DNA of 64,000 bases from Novosphingobium profundi. GTDB taxonomy: Bacteria; Pseudomonadota; Alphaproteobacteria; Sphingomonadales; Sphingomonadaceae. Positions 24,638 to 33,066 of the stretch are shown in pieces. Under the pieces are notes generated by a model. It saw only the letters and a list, made by a program, of their open reading frames with translations, searched no databases and was not told where the DNA came from. Both the position numbers and the translations under genes were made by a program. Each line of letters begins with the position of its first letter. Within the stretch, counting starts at the first letter, position 1. Location of the stretch: contig NZ_JAIVLF010000004.1 in assembly GCF_020524485.1 (NCBI RefSeq), positions 682,001 through 746,000 on the forward strand, in the 5' to 3' direction.

Positions 24638-26128
24638 ATGGCCAAGTCCGACCCCACTTCTGCTACGCCGCCATCCGAACACCCGGCATCGCCCGGAGAC
24701 ACGGGTGAGCCCCCCGCGCCCGCCCATCTCACCGTGGCGGAACTGGCCGGTCTCGCGGGCGTCTCGGCCCAGACAATCCGGCGCTTCTTCAAGGACCCGA
24801 CCTTGCTGGGCACGCGCATGCGCACACGTGTTGCGGCCGTACTGGGCGAAATCGGTCTCGCAGGCCCGCAGCAGGAAGAGAGCGCCGTCCAAGCACCTGA
24901 GCCTGAGCCTGAGCCTGAGCCTGCCGAAGTGCCGCCGGACATCGCGCTGAAGGACAACGACGCACCTGCATCGGACGCACCGCCATCCCCACCACCTTCC
25001 GCCGAACCGGAAGAACCCACACCGCGTCCCCCGGCTGAAGATCTCGCACCGGATATCCTGCCCGCACCAGACAACATGGCGGACGACGGACGCCTCACCA
25101 TCAACGACATTGCCCGGCTTGCCAGCGTCTCGACCAAGACGGTCAGCCGCTATCTCAACGACAGCCCACTGCTGAGCGACACGATGCGCGCGCGCGTGCG
25201 CCGCGTGATCGAAGAGACAGGCTTCGTACCCAACGCACAGGCCCGCGCGCTGGCGCTGCGGCGCAACTTTCTCCTCGCGCTGGTTCACACCGGGGATGAG
25301 CGCGCCCGCGTCGAACAGGTGGAGGAGGGAATGCTCGCCGCCATGGCCGGAGGCGAACTTGCGCTTCTCATCCAGCCGCTCGGAGGCCCCGCCAGCCGCC
25401 GCCCGGCACAGCTCCACACATTCCTGACCCGGCACAATCCCAGCGGCGTCGTCCTGCTCCCGCCTCTGGCGGAGGACGAGGGGATAGTAGAGGCCTGCAG
25501 GCACACGGGAACACCTTGCATCCGCCTTGGCCCCACGCCCGATGGCGCAGGGCTATGCAGCGCGGACCGGGCCGCGATGGCGCAGGCTGTCGCATGGCTT
25601 GTCGGACTTGGTCACAGCCGCATCGGGCTGGTCGCAGGTCCCGAGGGCGCCCGTCTCGCCCAGGCGCGCGAACTAGGCTATCTCGATGCCATGGCCGACC
25701 ACGGGCTCGACCGGGGCGCGGCCCTGATCGAGCCGGGCGACAACTCCTTCGCCTCGGGGCTCGCGGCAGGCCGGGTGCTCCTCGAAGTCAGCCCGCGCCC
25801 CAGCGCCATCATCGCCTGTAACGACGCCATGGCCGCCGGAATTCTTCACGCCGCCGCAGAAGCACGGATCACGGTTCCGGATGACCTCTCCGTAATCGGC
25901 TTCGACGACACCTCGCTGGCCGAAATGACCTGCCCGCCGCTCACCTCGATGCAGATCCCGTGGGCCGCGCTCGGCGCAGAGGCTGTTCGCCGCTTGCAGG
26001 ACGACCCGCGCGAGGTTGCGGACGATACCGCGCCTCCCCATTTCGGGGCCCGCCTCATCGAACGCGGATCGGTGGCCCCACGCAAGGGGATGCACGAGGA
26101 TGTCCGGGCCTCGCCCTCCGCGACCTGA
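24638..26128 (+). CDS. LacI-family regulator with two N-terminal HTH domains
   Basis: A 496-residue transcription regulator. A first LacI-type HTH lies at about residues 31-73 (LTVAELAGLAGVSAQTIRRF). A Pro/Glu-rich linker with a PEPEPEPEP run spans about 75-150. A second, complete LacI HTH is at 153-207 (LTINDIARLASVSTKTVSRY) with hinge NAQARALALRR. A periplasmic-binding-protein-like effector domain (about 211-480) carries FDDTSLAEMTCPPLT. The two HTH copies share about 19 of 43 aligned positions, so the first looks like a diverged duplicate lacking the hinge. ATG 24638 was preferred; an ATG at 24473 would add an unlikely leader. Typical LacI proteins are 330-350 residues. Confidence 0.85.
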   Translation: MAKSDPTSATPPSEHPASPGDTGEPPAPAHLTVAELAGLAGVSAQTIRRFFKDPTLLGTRMRTRVAAVLGEIGLAGPQQEESAVQAPEPEPEPEPAEVPPDIALKDNDAPASDAPPSPPPSAEPEEPTPRPPAEDLAPDILPAPDNMADDGRLTINDIARLASVSTKTVSRYLNDSPLLSDTMRARVRRVIEETGFVPNAQARALALRRNFLLALVHTGDERARVEQVEEGMLAAMAGGELALLIQPLGGPASRRPAQLHTFLTRHNPSGVVLLPPLAEDEGIVEACRHTGTPCIRLGPTPDGAGLCSADRAAMAQAVAWLVGLGHSRIGLVAGPEGARLAQARELGYLDAMADHGLDRGAALIEPGDNSFASGLAAGRVLLEVSPRPSAIIACNDAMAAGILHAAAEARITVPDDLSVIGFDDTSLAEMTCPPLTSMQIPWAALGAEAVRRLQDDPREVADDTAPPHFGARLIERGSVAPRKGMHEDVRASPSAT

Positions 26129-26168
26129 GTGCGCCTTGCCGTCCAATTTTTACCGTTTGTTGCTGCAA

Positions 26169-26196
26169 TTGAAACGGGCCATTCGCACCCTAGATT
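26169..26196 (+). promoter_or_regulatory. Candidate htpX promoter
   Basis: TTGAAA (26169-26174) and TAGATT (26191-26196) are 16 nt apart. With CCCTAGAT at 26188-26195 it also resembles a sigma-32 promoter, which would fit htpX as a heat-shock gene. Assigned by eye. Confidence 0.4.
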
Positions 26197-26239
26197 CAGA
26201 GGCACGAAGTTTCACGAAAGACAAGGAGTTGATGAAGCC

Positions 26240-27223
26240 GTGAACGGTTTGAAGACAGTCATGCTGCTGTCGGCGCTGACCGCGCTTTTCATGGGGCTGG
26301 GCTACCTCTTCGGGGGAGCTGGCGGCGCCATGCTGGCGCTGCTCGTGGCCGCGGGCATGAACCTGTTCACCTTCTGGAACGCGGACCGCATCGTCCTTCG
26401 CATGCACAACGCACGCGAAGTCGACGCCAGCAGCGCGCCGCAGTTCTACCGCATGATCGAACGCCTTGCCCGCAATGCCGAGCTGCCGATGCCGCGCGTC
26501 TACATCGTGGACACGCCTGCCCCCAACGCCTTTGCCACCGGCCGCAATCCCGACAACGCGGCCGTCGCGGCCACGACGGGCCTGCTCGACATGCTGAACG
26601 AAGACGAAGTCGCCGCCGTCATGGCCCATGAACTGGGCCACGTGCGAAACCGTGACACGCTCATCATGACGATGGTTGCGACGATTGCGGGCGCCATCTC
26701 GATGCTGGCCAATTTCGGCCTGTTCTTCGGGCATGGCGGAGGCGAGGATAGGCCCAACCCTGTCGCGGCCATTGCCGCCGTGTTCATGGCCCCCTTCGCC
26801 GCGATGATCGTGCAGATGGCGATAAGCCGCACGCGCGAGTACGGGGCCGACAAGGCTGGCGCGGATATCTGCGGCGACCCGCAGGCGCTCGCCTCGGCGC
26901 TCTCCAAGATCGCCGGGCCCGCCGCGCACACCCGGAACCCGGCCGTGGAGCGCAACCCGGCGACAGCGCAGCTCTATATCGTTCCCTCCAGCGTCTCGGA
27001 CCTCTTCTCCACCCACCCCGCCACGGAAAAGCGCATCGCCGCACTGATGGCGATGGAAGGCGGGAGCCGGATCGTGCGCCACGATTCCAGCGAACACCTT
27101 GAGGCGGCGTCACGGACTACCGCGCCCGCGTCGACGAACGCCGGTGGGAGCCGCCCTTCGGTACCCTCCTCGCGCAAGGATGCCCCCGGGCGCTCCGCGC
27201 TCGATCCCAACCGCAGGCGCTGA
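26240..27223 (+). CDS. htpX: Membrane zinc metalloprotease HtpX
   Basis: HtpX is an inner-membrane heat-stress protease that acts on misfolded membrane proteins. The 327-residue protein has two N-terminal hydrophobic segments and the zinc motif HELGH at residues 130-134. The third-ligand motif REYGAD (Glu about 200) follows two more hydrophobic segments, then [15 protein letters not shown] Ser/Pro-rich tail of about 50 residues is an extension. GTG 26240 is chosen because AAGGAG lies 11 nt upstream and the first helix starts directly after it. A three-codon ATG-AAG-CCG-TGA overlaps just before it. Confidence 0.95.
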   Translation: MNGLKTVMLLSALTALFMGLGYLFGGAGGAMLALLVAAGMNLFTFWNADRIVLRMHNAREVDASSAPQFYRMIERLARNAELPMPRVYIVDTPAPNAFATGRNPDNAAVAATTGLLDMLNEDEVAAVMAHELGHVRNRDTLIMTMVATIAGAISMLANFGLFFGHGGGEDRPNPVAAIAAVFMAPFAAMIVQMAISRTREYGADKAGADICGDPQALASALSKIAGPAAHTRNPAVERNPATAQLYIVPSSVSDLFSTHPATEKRIAALMAMEGGSRIVRHDSSEHLEAASRTTAPASTNAGGSRPSVPSSRKDAPGRSALDPNRRR

Positions 27224-27262
27224 CCGCCTCCCTGCCCCAAGCTTTCAGCCCCTGTTGGTCGA

Positions 27263-27306
27263 TTGCCAAACTTTCACGTTGGCAAGTTCGCCCCGCACGC
27301 TAGAAA
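27263..27306 (+). promoter_or_regulatory. Inverted repeat overlapping a candidate promoter of the S9 peptidase gene
   Basis: TTGCCAA (27263-27269) and TTGGCAA (27279-27285) form a 7-bp inverted repeat with a 9-nt spacer. TTGGCA at 27279 with TAGAAA at 27301 (16-nt spacing) reads as a promoter. The repeat covers the -35 element, the classic position for a repressor site. Confidence 0.35.
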
Positions 27307-27381
27307 TCGAACGTCCAGCGCCTCTTGCGCCCACCCGTGGAGCTTGATGTGCGTCTGGGCGTTCTTGGGGGGCACGTAAGA

Positions 27382-29391
27382 ATGGAACAATTGCGCACGT
27401 GCGGCCTGGCACTTGCCCTGGCCGGGCTCGCCGCAGGCTGGACGCCAAGCAGTCATGCGCAGCCCATGCAGGCACCGTCCGCCGCAACGGCCCCTGCCCC
27501 CCTTATCCCTGTCAGCGCCTTTGCCGCGCGCAGCCAGGTTTTCTCGGCCACGCTGGCACCTGATGGCGCGCACATCGCCATGAGCGTACGCGTCAAGGAT
27601 GAAGTCCGCGTCAGCCTTTACGACGCCGCAACGCTTGCCCCCTTACGCTCCTTCGCGGTGGGCAAGGATCAGGATGTCGACTGGCTGCGCTGGGCCGGAA
27701 AGGACCGCCTGCTCATCTCGCTCAGCCAGCCCGTTCCCTTCTACGATACCTTCGTGACGATCTCGCGCGTGCAGAGCATCCATGTGCGCACCGGCAAGGT
27801 CCAGCGCGTGGGCTGGGACTACGACACCTACAACGCAAGCGACGTCATCCATGTCGATCCGGACGGCCGGTTCCTGTTGATGAGCCTCCTCGCCACGGCC
27901 TACCACGCGCCCCAAGTCCTGCGCTTCGACCTCACCTCGCCCGAACCCGAGGCCCCGAGCCAGATCATCCAGGGCAACTCGCGCGACATCTGGGAATGGC
28001 GCGTCGACGATGCCGGAGTGGTCCGCCTGGGCTACCAATGGACGACCAGCAATCGGCGGCGCATGTGGTACCGGGGAACGCCCGGCGAAGACCTGCATAT
28101 GGTGGACGACCGCAAGGAGGATGAGCGCGTGGAGAAGCCGCGCTCGGTTCTCTGGATAGATCCCCATTCCGACATGGCCGTGGTAGCCGAGCCCCGGGAC
28201 GGTTTCCTCATCCTGCGCCGCCATGACCTGCGCACCGGACAATCCGGCGAGGTCGTCCAGGCCATCGCGGGGCATGACCTGGACAGGGCCTTTTTCGATC
28301 CGGTCACCGGCGCGCTTTCCTTCGTGCGCTATACCGATGACACCACACGCACGGTCTGGCTCGATCCGCAGATGGCCACGCTGCAGGCCAATCTGGAAAA
28401 GGCGATGCCGGGCAAGGAGGTCCTCATCACCGACCTTGCACGCGACCACTCGCGCATGCTGGTCCACATTGCTTCGGCCGATGATCCCGGCGCCCTCTAT
28501 GTCTACACGCCCGCGCGCAAGGAGCTGAGTTTCTTTGCCAACGACCGCCCCGAACTTGTCGACCAGCCACTCGCCCGAACCCGCTCCGTCTCCTATCCCG
28601 CGCGGGACGGCACGGCGATCCACGCCTACCTGACGCTCCCCAAAGGACGCGCGGAACGCGATCTACCGCTGATCGTCCTGCCCCACGGCGGGCCCTACGG
28701 CGTCCACGACCAGCTGCGCTACGACGATGAGGTCCAGTTCCTCGCGAACCGGGGCTACGCGGTGCTGCAACCCAATTACCGGGGCTCGGACGGCTATGGC
28801 GAAATGTTCGAGGAGCTGGGCCGCGGCCAGATCGGGCGCGGCATGCAGGACGATCTCGACGATGGGATGGACTGGCTCGTGGCCCAAGGCATCGCCGATC
28901 CGGCGCGCGTGTGCCTCGTGGGCAGCAGCTATGGCGGCTACGCCGCGCTCTGGGGCGTCATCCGCAACCCTGAGCGCTACCGCTGCGCGGCCAGCTTTGC
29001 CGGCGTGACCGAATGGGCCAGCCAGTTCCGCCACCAGCGCCAGTATTTCTCCTCACGCGGGAAACGGCGCTGGCGCGAACGGCTGGAGGGAAGCGAGGAC
29101 GGCTTCCGCTTCGAGGACGTCTCTCCGGCCAACCAGATCGCCCGGCTGACGCGCCCCATCCTCGTTGCCCATGGCAAGAAGGACGGCCGCGTCCCCTACA
29201 GCCAGTTCTACCTGCTCGAGAAGGCCACCAAACAGGCGAACGTCGCGATGCAGACGCTGATCTTCGAGGACGAAGGCCACGGTTTCTCGGAACCCGAAAA
29301 CGAGGCCAGATGGTACGAAACGCTCAGCGCGTTCCTCGCCAGGCACAACCCGGCGGACGAGCCTTCGCAAAGGCTCGCCCGCACGCCTTGA
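27382..29391 (+). CDS. Secreted S9 family serine peptidase
   Basis: A 669-residue prolyl-oligopeptidase-family (S9) enzyme. It has a hydrophobic signal segment (RTCGLALALAGLAAGW), a beta-propeller region to about residue 390, and a C-terminal alpha/beta hydrolase domain. The catalytic triad is readable: Ser516 in GSSYGGYAAL, Asp601 in GKKDGRVPYS, His633 in DEGHGFS. It should cleave short peptides in the periplasm; sequence specificity is unknown. ATG 27382 follows GGGGGG and opens into the signal sequence. Its stop is 6 nt from the stop of the convergent dipeptidyl peptidase gene. Confidence 0.88.
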   Translation: MEQLRTCGLALALAGLAAGWTPSSHAQPMQAPSAATAPAPLIPVSAFAARSQVFSATLAPDGAHIAMSVRVKDEVRVSLYDAATLAPLRSFAVGKDQDVDWLRWAGKDRLLISLSQPVPFYDTFVTISRVQSIHVRTGKVQRVGWDYDTYNASDVIHVDPDGRFLLMSLLATAYHAPQVLRFDLTSPEPEAPSQIIQGNSRDIWEWRVDDAGVVRLGYQWTTSNRRRMWYRGTPGEDLHMVDDRKEDERVEKPRSVLWIDPHSDMAVVAEPRDGFLILRRHDLRTGQSGEVVQAIAGHDLDRAFFDPVTGALSFVRYTDDTTRTVWLDPQMATLQANLEKAMPGKEVLITDLARDHSRMLVHIASADDPGALYVYTPARKELSFFANDRPELVDQPLARTRSVSYPARDGTAIHAYLTLPKGRAERDLPLIVLPHGGPYGVHDQLRYDDEVQFLANRGYAVLQPNYRGSDGYGEMFEELGRGQIGRGMQDDLDDGMDWLVAQGIADPARVCLVGSSYGGYAALWGVIRNPERYRCAASFAGVTEWASQFRHQRQYFSSRGKRRWRERLEGSEDGFRFEDVSPANQIARLTRPILVAHGKKDGRVPYSQFYLLEKATKQANVAMQTLIFEDEGHGFSEPENEARWYETLSAFLARHNPADEPSQRLARTP

Positions 29392-29397
29392 AAAGGC

Positions 29398-31668
29398 TCA
29401 GTCCTCGCCCGTGATGCCGTGGCGCTCGAGGAAATCGAAGATCGTGTCCCAGACATGGACGCTGATCTTCGGGCCACCGACCGAATGGGTGTGGCCGGGG
29501 TAGAACATCATCTCGAACGGCTTGGCCTCGTTCTGCAGCTTCGCGGCCAGCGCGGTCGAGTTCTCGAAGACGACGTTGTCATCGGCCATGCCGTGGATCA
29601 GCAGCAGCGGATCGGCAATCTTGGGCGCATCCTCGATGGCCGCGGACGCGGCGTAGGCCTCGGGCACCTGGCGCGGATCGCCCATGTAGCGCTCGGTGTA
29701 GTGGGTGTCGTAAAGCTCCCACTTGGTCACCGGCGCGCCGGAGATACCGGCCGCGTAGAGCCCCTGATCGGCCTCCAGCATCTTGAGCGTCATGTAGCCG
29801 CCATAGGACCAGCCGTAGGTCACGATCTTGTCCGGATCGACGAAATCGAGCGTCTTGAGATACTGCGCGCCTGCCTTCTGGTCGGCCACCTCGACGGTGC
29901 CCATGGCCTCGCGGATCTGCTTTTCGAAGTCCACGCCGCGATGCGCGCTACCCCGGTTGTCGAGGCGGAAGTAGATGAAGCCCTTGTCGACGATTGCCTG
30001 CGGACGCGCGCCCAGCCAGGCCTTCGACACGGTCTGGACGTGCGGGCCGCCGTAGTGTTCGAAGAAGACGGGATAGGTCTTGCCCGGCTTCAGTTCGGGC
30101 GTGATCATCATCCAGTGCAGGTCCGAACCGTCCTCGGCCTGCACCGTACCGAAGCTGGGCGCGCGGTGGCTGGCGAGATAGGGCGTGTAGGGATGCTCGG
30201 CGTCGAGCTTGTTCTCTTCCACCCAGGCCAGACGCGCGCCGGTGCCATCCGCAATGTAGCTCTGCGTCGGCTGATCGGGCGAGGAACGCGAGATGACCAG
30301 CGTCGAGGCGTCCTGGCTGGCACCTGCCGAATTGGCCCATTCCAGCTCGGTCAGGCGCTCGGGCGTGCCGGGATTTTCAAGGTCAATCGCATAGACTTGG
30401 GGCGCCAGCACATCATCGCGCGTGCCGGTAAAGATGACGCGGCCCTTGGCCTCGTCCACGCCGACAAGGCTGGAGACTTCCCAGTTGCCGCTGGTGAGCG
30501 CCGTCCAGGCCCCGTCCTTGAAGCGGTAGAGATGGCCAAAGCCACTGCGCTCGGACCACCACACCAGGCTGCCGTCCTTGAGGAAGCGGTAACTGTCGGA
30601 CAGGTTGGTCCAGCCCCCCTCTGCTGCGGTCTCGGTGAAGAGGACCTGCGAGGTACCGGTCGCGGGATCGACCGCCAGCATGTCGAGCCGGTCCTGCGCG
30701 CGGTTCTGGCGCTGGACGTAGAGCGTCTTGCCATCGCGCGACCAGTTGACGCGCGCGATGTAGATATCCGGGTCCTCCCCCAAGTCCACCTCGACGCGGC
30801 CCGAACCATCGGGCTTCATCACGTAAAGCGAGACGAGTACGTTCGGGGTACCCGCCGCGGGATAGCGCTGCGCGTAGATCTTGGTGCCCTCCGCGCCGAT
30901 GGCGGCGCGCTGGACCACGCCCACCGGAGCCTCGTCGTAACGCTCGACCGCAATGTGCGCCTCGTCAGGCGCCCACCAGTAGCCGGTAAGGCGCGCCATT
31001 TCCTCCTGCGCCACGAACTCGGCCTCGCCCCAGTGGACCGTCTCGGCCGTTTCCTCAGGGGTTACCGGCTTCTGCCCGCGGCCCGTCTTGCCCACCAGGA
31101 GGCGGCCGTCGCGGACATAGGACACATAGGTCCCCGACGGGCTCAGCGCCGGGTTCAGTTCATCGCCTTCATCGTCGGTCAGGCGGGTTACCTTGCCATC
31201 GAGCCCGGCGAGAAAGAGATCGCCATCGAGCGGCACGAGCAGCGAGGCCGAATCCTCGTTCCAGGCGTAGTCGACAATCCCCTTGAGGTCGCCGATGCGC
31301 TGGCGTTCGCGCTGCATCTTCTCGGCTTCGCTGAGTTCGCGGCCCGTCCCCAGCGACAGCGAATCGACCAGCATGCGCCATTCCCCGCCCTTGCGGTCAT
31401 AGCCCCACAGGTCATAACGCTCACGGTCGTCCGGGCGGTTGCGCAGCAGCGTCAGGTAACGGCCATCGGGCGAGATGCGCACCTGGCGCGGGCTCGGACC
31501 ATTGAGCGCGGGGCTGGCAAAGACACGCGTGAAATCGAGCGTGGCAGCGGAAGTCGGATCGGGCATGGACGTCTTTCCGGCGGTATCCGCCTTGGCGAAG
31601 GACAGGGTCGGCAGGGCAACCGGCAGGGCGGCGACAAGGCCAGCCATCAGCAGATGTCGTGTTTTCAT
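29398..31668 (-). CDS. Secreted dipeptidyl peptidase IV-type S9 peptidase
   Basis: A 756-residue S9B dipeptidyl peptidase that removes N-terminal X-Pro dipeptides. It has a signal peptide (LLMAGLVAALPVALPTLSFA) and a DPPIV_N propeller that includes WAPDEAHIAVERYDEAPV, the Glu-rich region that anchors the substrate amino end. The hydrolase domain has Ser621 in GWSYGGYMT, Asp696 in HGMADDNVVF and His728 in GHTHSVGG. It is convergent with the other S9 peptidase, and the two share no terminator space. Confidence 0.93.
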   Translation of the reverse strand: MKTRHLLMAGLVAALPVALPTLSFAKADTAGKTSMPDPTSAATLDFTRVFASPALNGPSPRQVRISPDGRYLTLLRNRPDDRERYDLWGYDRKGGEWRMLVDSLSLGTGRELSEAEKMQRERQRIGDLKGIVDYAWNEDSASLLVPLDGDLFLAGLDGKVTRLTDDEGDELNPALSPSGTYVSYVRDGRLLVGKTGRGQKPVTPEETAETVHWGEAEFVAQEEMARLTGYWWAPDEAHIAVERYDEAPVGVVQRAAIGAEGTKIYAQRYPAAGTPNVLVSLYVMKPDGSGRVEVDLGEDPDIYIARVNWSRDGKTLYVQRQNRAQDRLDMLAVDPATGTSQVLFTETAAEGGWTNLSDSYRFLKDGSLVWWSERSGFGHLYRFKDGAWTALTSGNWEVSSLVGVDEAKGRVIFTGTRDDVLAPQVYAIDLENPGTPERLTELEWANSAGASQDASTLVISRSSPDQPTQSYIADGTGARLAWVEENKLDAEHPYTPYLASHRAPSFGTVQAEDGSDLHWMMITPELKPGKTYPVFFEHYGGPHVQTVSKAWLGARPQAIVDKGFIYFRLDNRGSAHRGVDFEKQIREAMGTVEVADQKAGAQYLKTLDFVDPDKIVTYGWSYGGYMTLKMLEADQGLYAAGISGAPVTKWELYDTHYTERYMGDPRQVPEAYAASAAIEDAPKIADPLLLIHGMADDNVVFENSTALAAKLQNEAKPFEMMFYPGHTHSVGGPKISVHVWDTIFDFLERHGITGED

Positions 31669-31717
31669 GGCAAGGGGGATAGCAGACTGGCCGGGCGATG
31701 CCAGATGCCCGCGCGGC

Positions 31718-32521
31718 TCAATCCGCAGCCGTCAGCGCCGCCACCAGGTCCTTGACCTTCTTCTGGCGCCATTGCGGGCGCGGGGCGAGCAGCCAGTAGG
31801 CCCGCCTGCAGGGCTTGGCCTTGGCTTCCAGTTCCTGCGCGCTCCAGTTGGCAAGCCCTTGCGCCAGGAGCGCGGGTACGCGCACGCGGCCCATGCCCGC
31901 ATTCGCCGCAGCAACGGCCTGCCCGGCATCGCTGACGATGATCGGGGGCTTGCTCTCTTCGCTGTCCTCGCCCTGACCGCACGGGTCGGGATCGCCCGGC
32001 CAGCCGATCCAATCGCCCTCGCCGATCTCGACCCAATCCGCTGTTCCCAGCTGCACCCCTTCCAGATCGCCGGGGCCATCGGTCCAGCGCACGGCGAGAT
32101 CGAGATTGGCCTCGGTGAAGTCGGTCATCTCGCCATCGACAAGCGCGTAGCGCACCTGCGGGTTCGCCTTGCGGAACGCGGCAAGGCGCGGCGCCAGCCA
32201 AGCGGCGAAGAATTCGCGCGGAGCGGCGATGGTGTAGACAAGGCTCGACTGGCCCGCCTGCATCGACTGCACCGCGTCCTCGAACTGGAGGAAGCCGCTG
32301 CGCAGCGCGGCAAGTCCCGCGCCCGCCTCATCGGTAAGCTCGAGGCCCTTGCTGGTGCGGCGAAAGAGGACGACGCCCAGAACATCCTCGAGCGCGCGGA
32401 TCTGCTGGCCGACGGCTGCAGGCGTCACCGCCAGTTCGTCCGCCGCGCGGGTGAAGGAGAGGTGTCGGGCCGCCGCGTCGAAGACGCGCAGGGCATTCAA
32501 GGGCAGATGCGAACGCTTCAT
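31718..32521 (-). CDS. LysR-family regulator, GcvA-like
   Basis: A 267-residue LysR regulator with the GcvA-type opening PLNALRVFDAAARHLSFTRAADEL (read in parts) and HTH VTPAAVGQQIRALEDVLG at about residues 33-50. The effector domain is short for the family (the usual total is about 300). Its C-terminal part is less recognisable, so it may be divergent. It lies downstream of apaG on the same strand and 49 nt upstream of the DPP gene. Targets are unknown. Confidence 0.8.
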   Translation of the reverse strand: MKRSHLPLNALRVFDAAARHLSFTRAADELAVTPAAVGQQIRALEDVLGVVLFRRTSKGLELTDEAGAGLAALRSGFLQFEDAVQSMQAGQSSLVYTIAAPREFFAAWLAPRLAAFRKANPQVRYALVDGEMTDFTEANLDLAVRWTDGPGDLEGVQLGTADWVEIGEGDWIGWPGDPDPCGQGEDSEESKPPIIVSDAGQAVAAANAGMGRVRVPALLAQGLANWSAQELEAKAKPCRRAYWLLAPRPQWRQKKVKDLVAALTAAD

Positions 32522-32540
32522 GGCGCTTTTCTAGGCCCGA

Positions 32541-32563
32541 GAGCGGCTACGGGCAAGCCGCTC
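32541..32563. terminator. Stem-loop after apaG
   Basis: GAGCGGCT (32541-32548) and AGCCGCTC (32556-32563) pair perfectly around 7 nt, just downstream of apaG on the minus strand. There is no U-run, so if it terminates it is weak or protects the apaG 3' end. Confidence 0.4.
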
Positions 32564-32599
32564 CGCGCCGCTTCGACCTTCGTGTAACGTGCGGAAAAA

Positions 32600-32998
32600 T
32601 CAGCCCGCCGTCGCGGGTGCGGCGAGCGGGAAGAAAGGGATCTGTGTCTGCAGCTCCGAACCGTCGTCGCGGCGGAAGATGTAATGGCCTTCCATGCTGC
32701 CCTGGGGCGTCGGCAGAGGGCACCCGGACACGTAATCGTGCGAGGCACCGGGCGCGAGGACCGGCTGTTCGCCCACGACCCCGTCGCCATCGACCACACT
32801 GACTTCGCCGTTGCCATCGGTGATGCGCCAGTGGCGGCTCATCAGCTTAATGGTACCTTCCGTCCCGTTCTCGATACGGATGTGGTACACCCAGAACCAT
32901 TTGCCCGCTTCGATCCGCGATTGCTCAGGAAGGAAGTTCACCGCGACGCGAACCGTCACGCCTTCGGAAATGGCGGCATGCTGAAACAGTTCTTTCAT
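32600..32998 (-). CDS. apaG: ApaG domain protein
   Basis: A 132-residue ApaG/DUF525 protein, an immunoglobulin-like beta-sandwich. The hallmark GDGVVGEQPVLAPGASHDYVSG is read as a GDGVVG turn followed by P-x-L-x-PG, plus PQGSMEGHY. ApaG is linked to Ap4A metabolism and magnesium or cobalt resistance in enterics, though the exact role is unclear. ATG 32998 starts exactly at the usual N-terminus (MKELFQH). The upstream frame belongs to an antisense reading of the kinase region and was rejected. Confidence 0.9.
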   Translation of the reverse strand: MKELFQHAAISEGVTVRVAVNFLPEQSRIEAGKWFWVYHIRIENGTEGTIKLMSRHWRITDGNGEVSVVDGDGVVGEQPVLAPGASHDYVSGCPLPTPQGSMEGHYIFRRDDGSELQTQIPFFPLAAPATAG

Positions 32999-33066
32999 GG
33001 GTATAGAGTAGCGACAAAAGCCCGCCGGGACAACCTCGTTGCCCACGTTCCGGTACCTTGTGCACG

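Noticed and set aside
24897..24926. Repeated CCTGAG units as a possible CRISPR or satellite
   Set aside because: It is a short in-frame codon repeat for Pro-Glu in the linker of the LacI-type protein, without spacers.
29419..31755. 778-codon open frame on the plus strand across the DPP gene
   Set aside because: It is the complement of a complete dipeptidyl peptidase with intact catalytic triad; the frame has no recognisable domain and arises from GC-rich codon bias.
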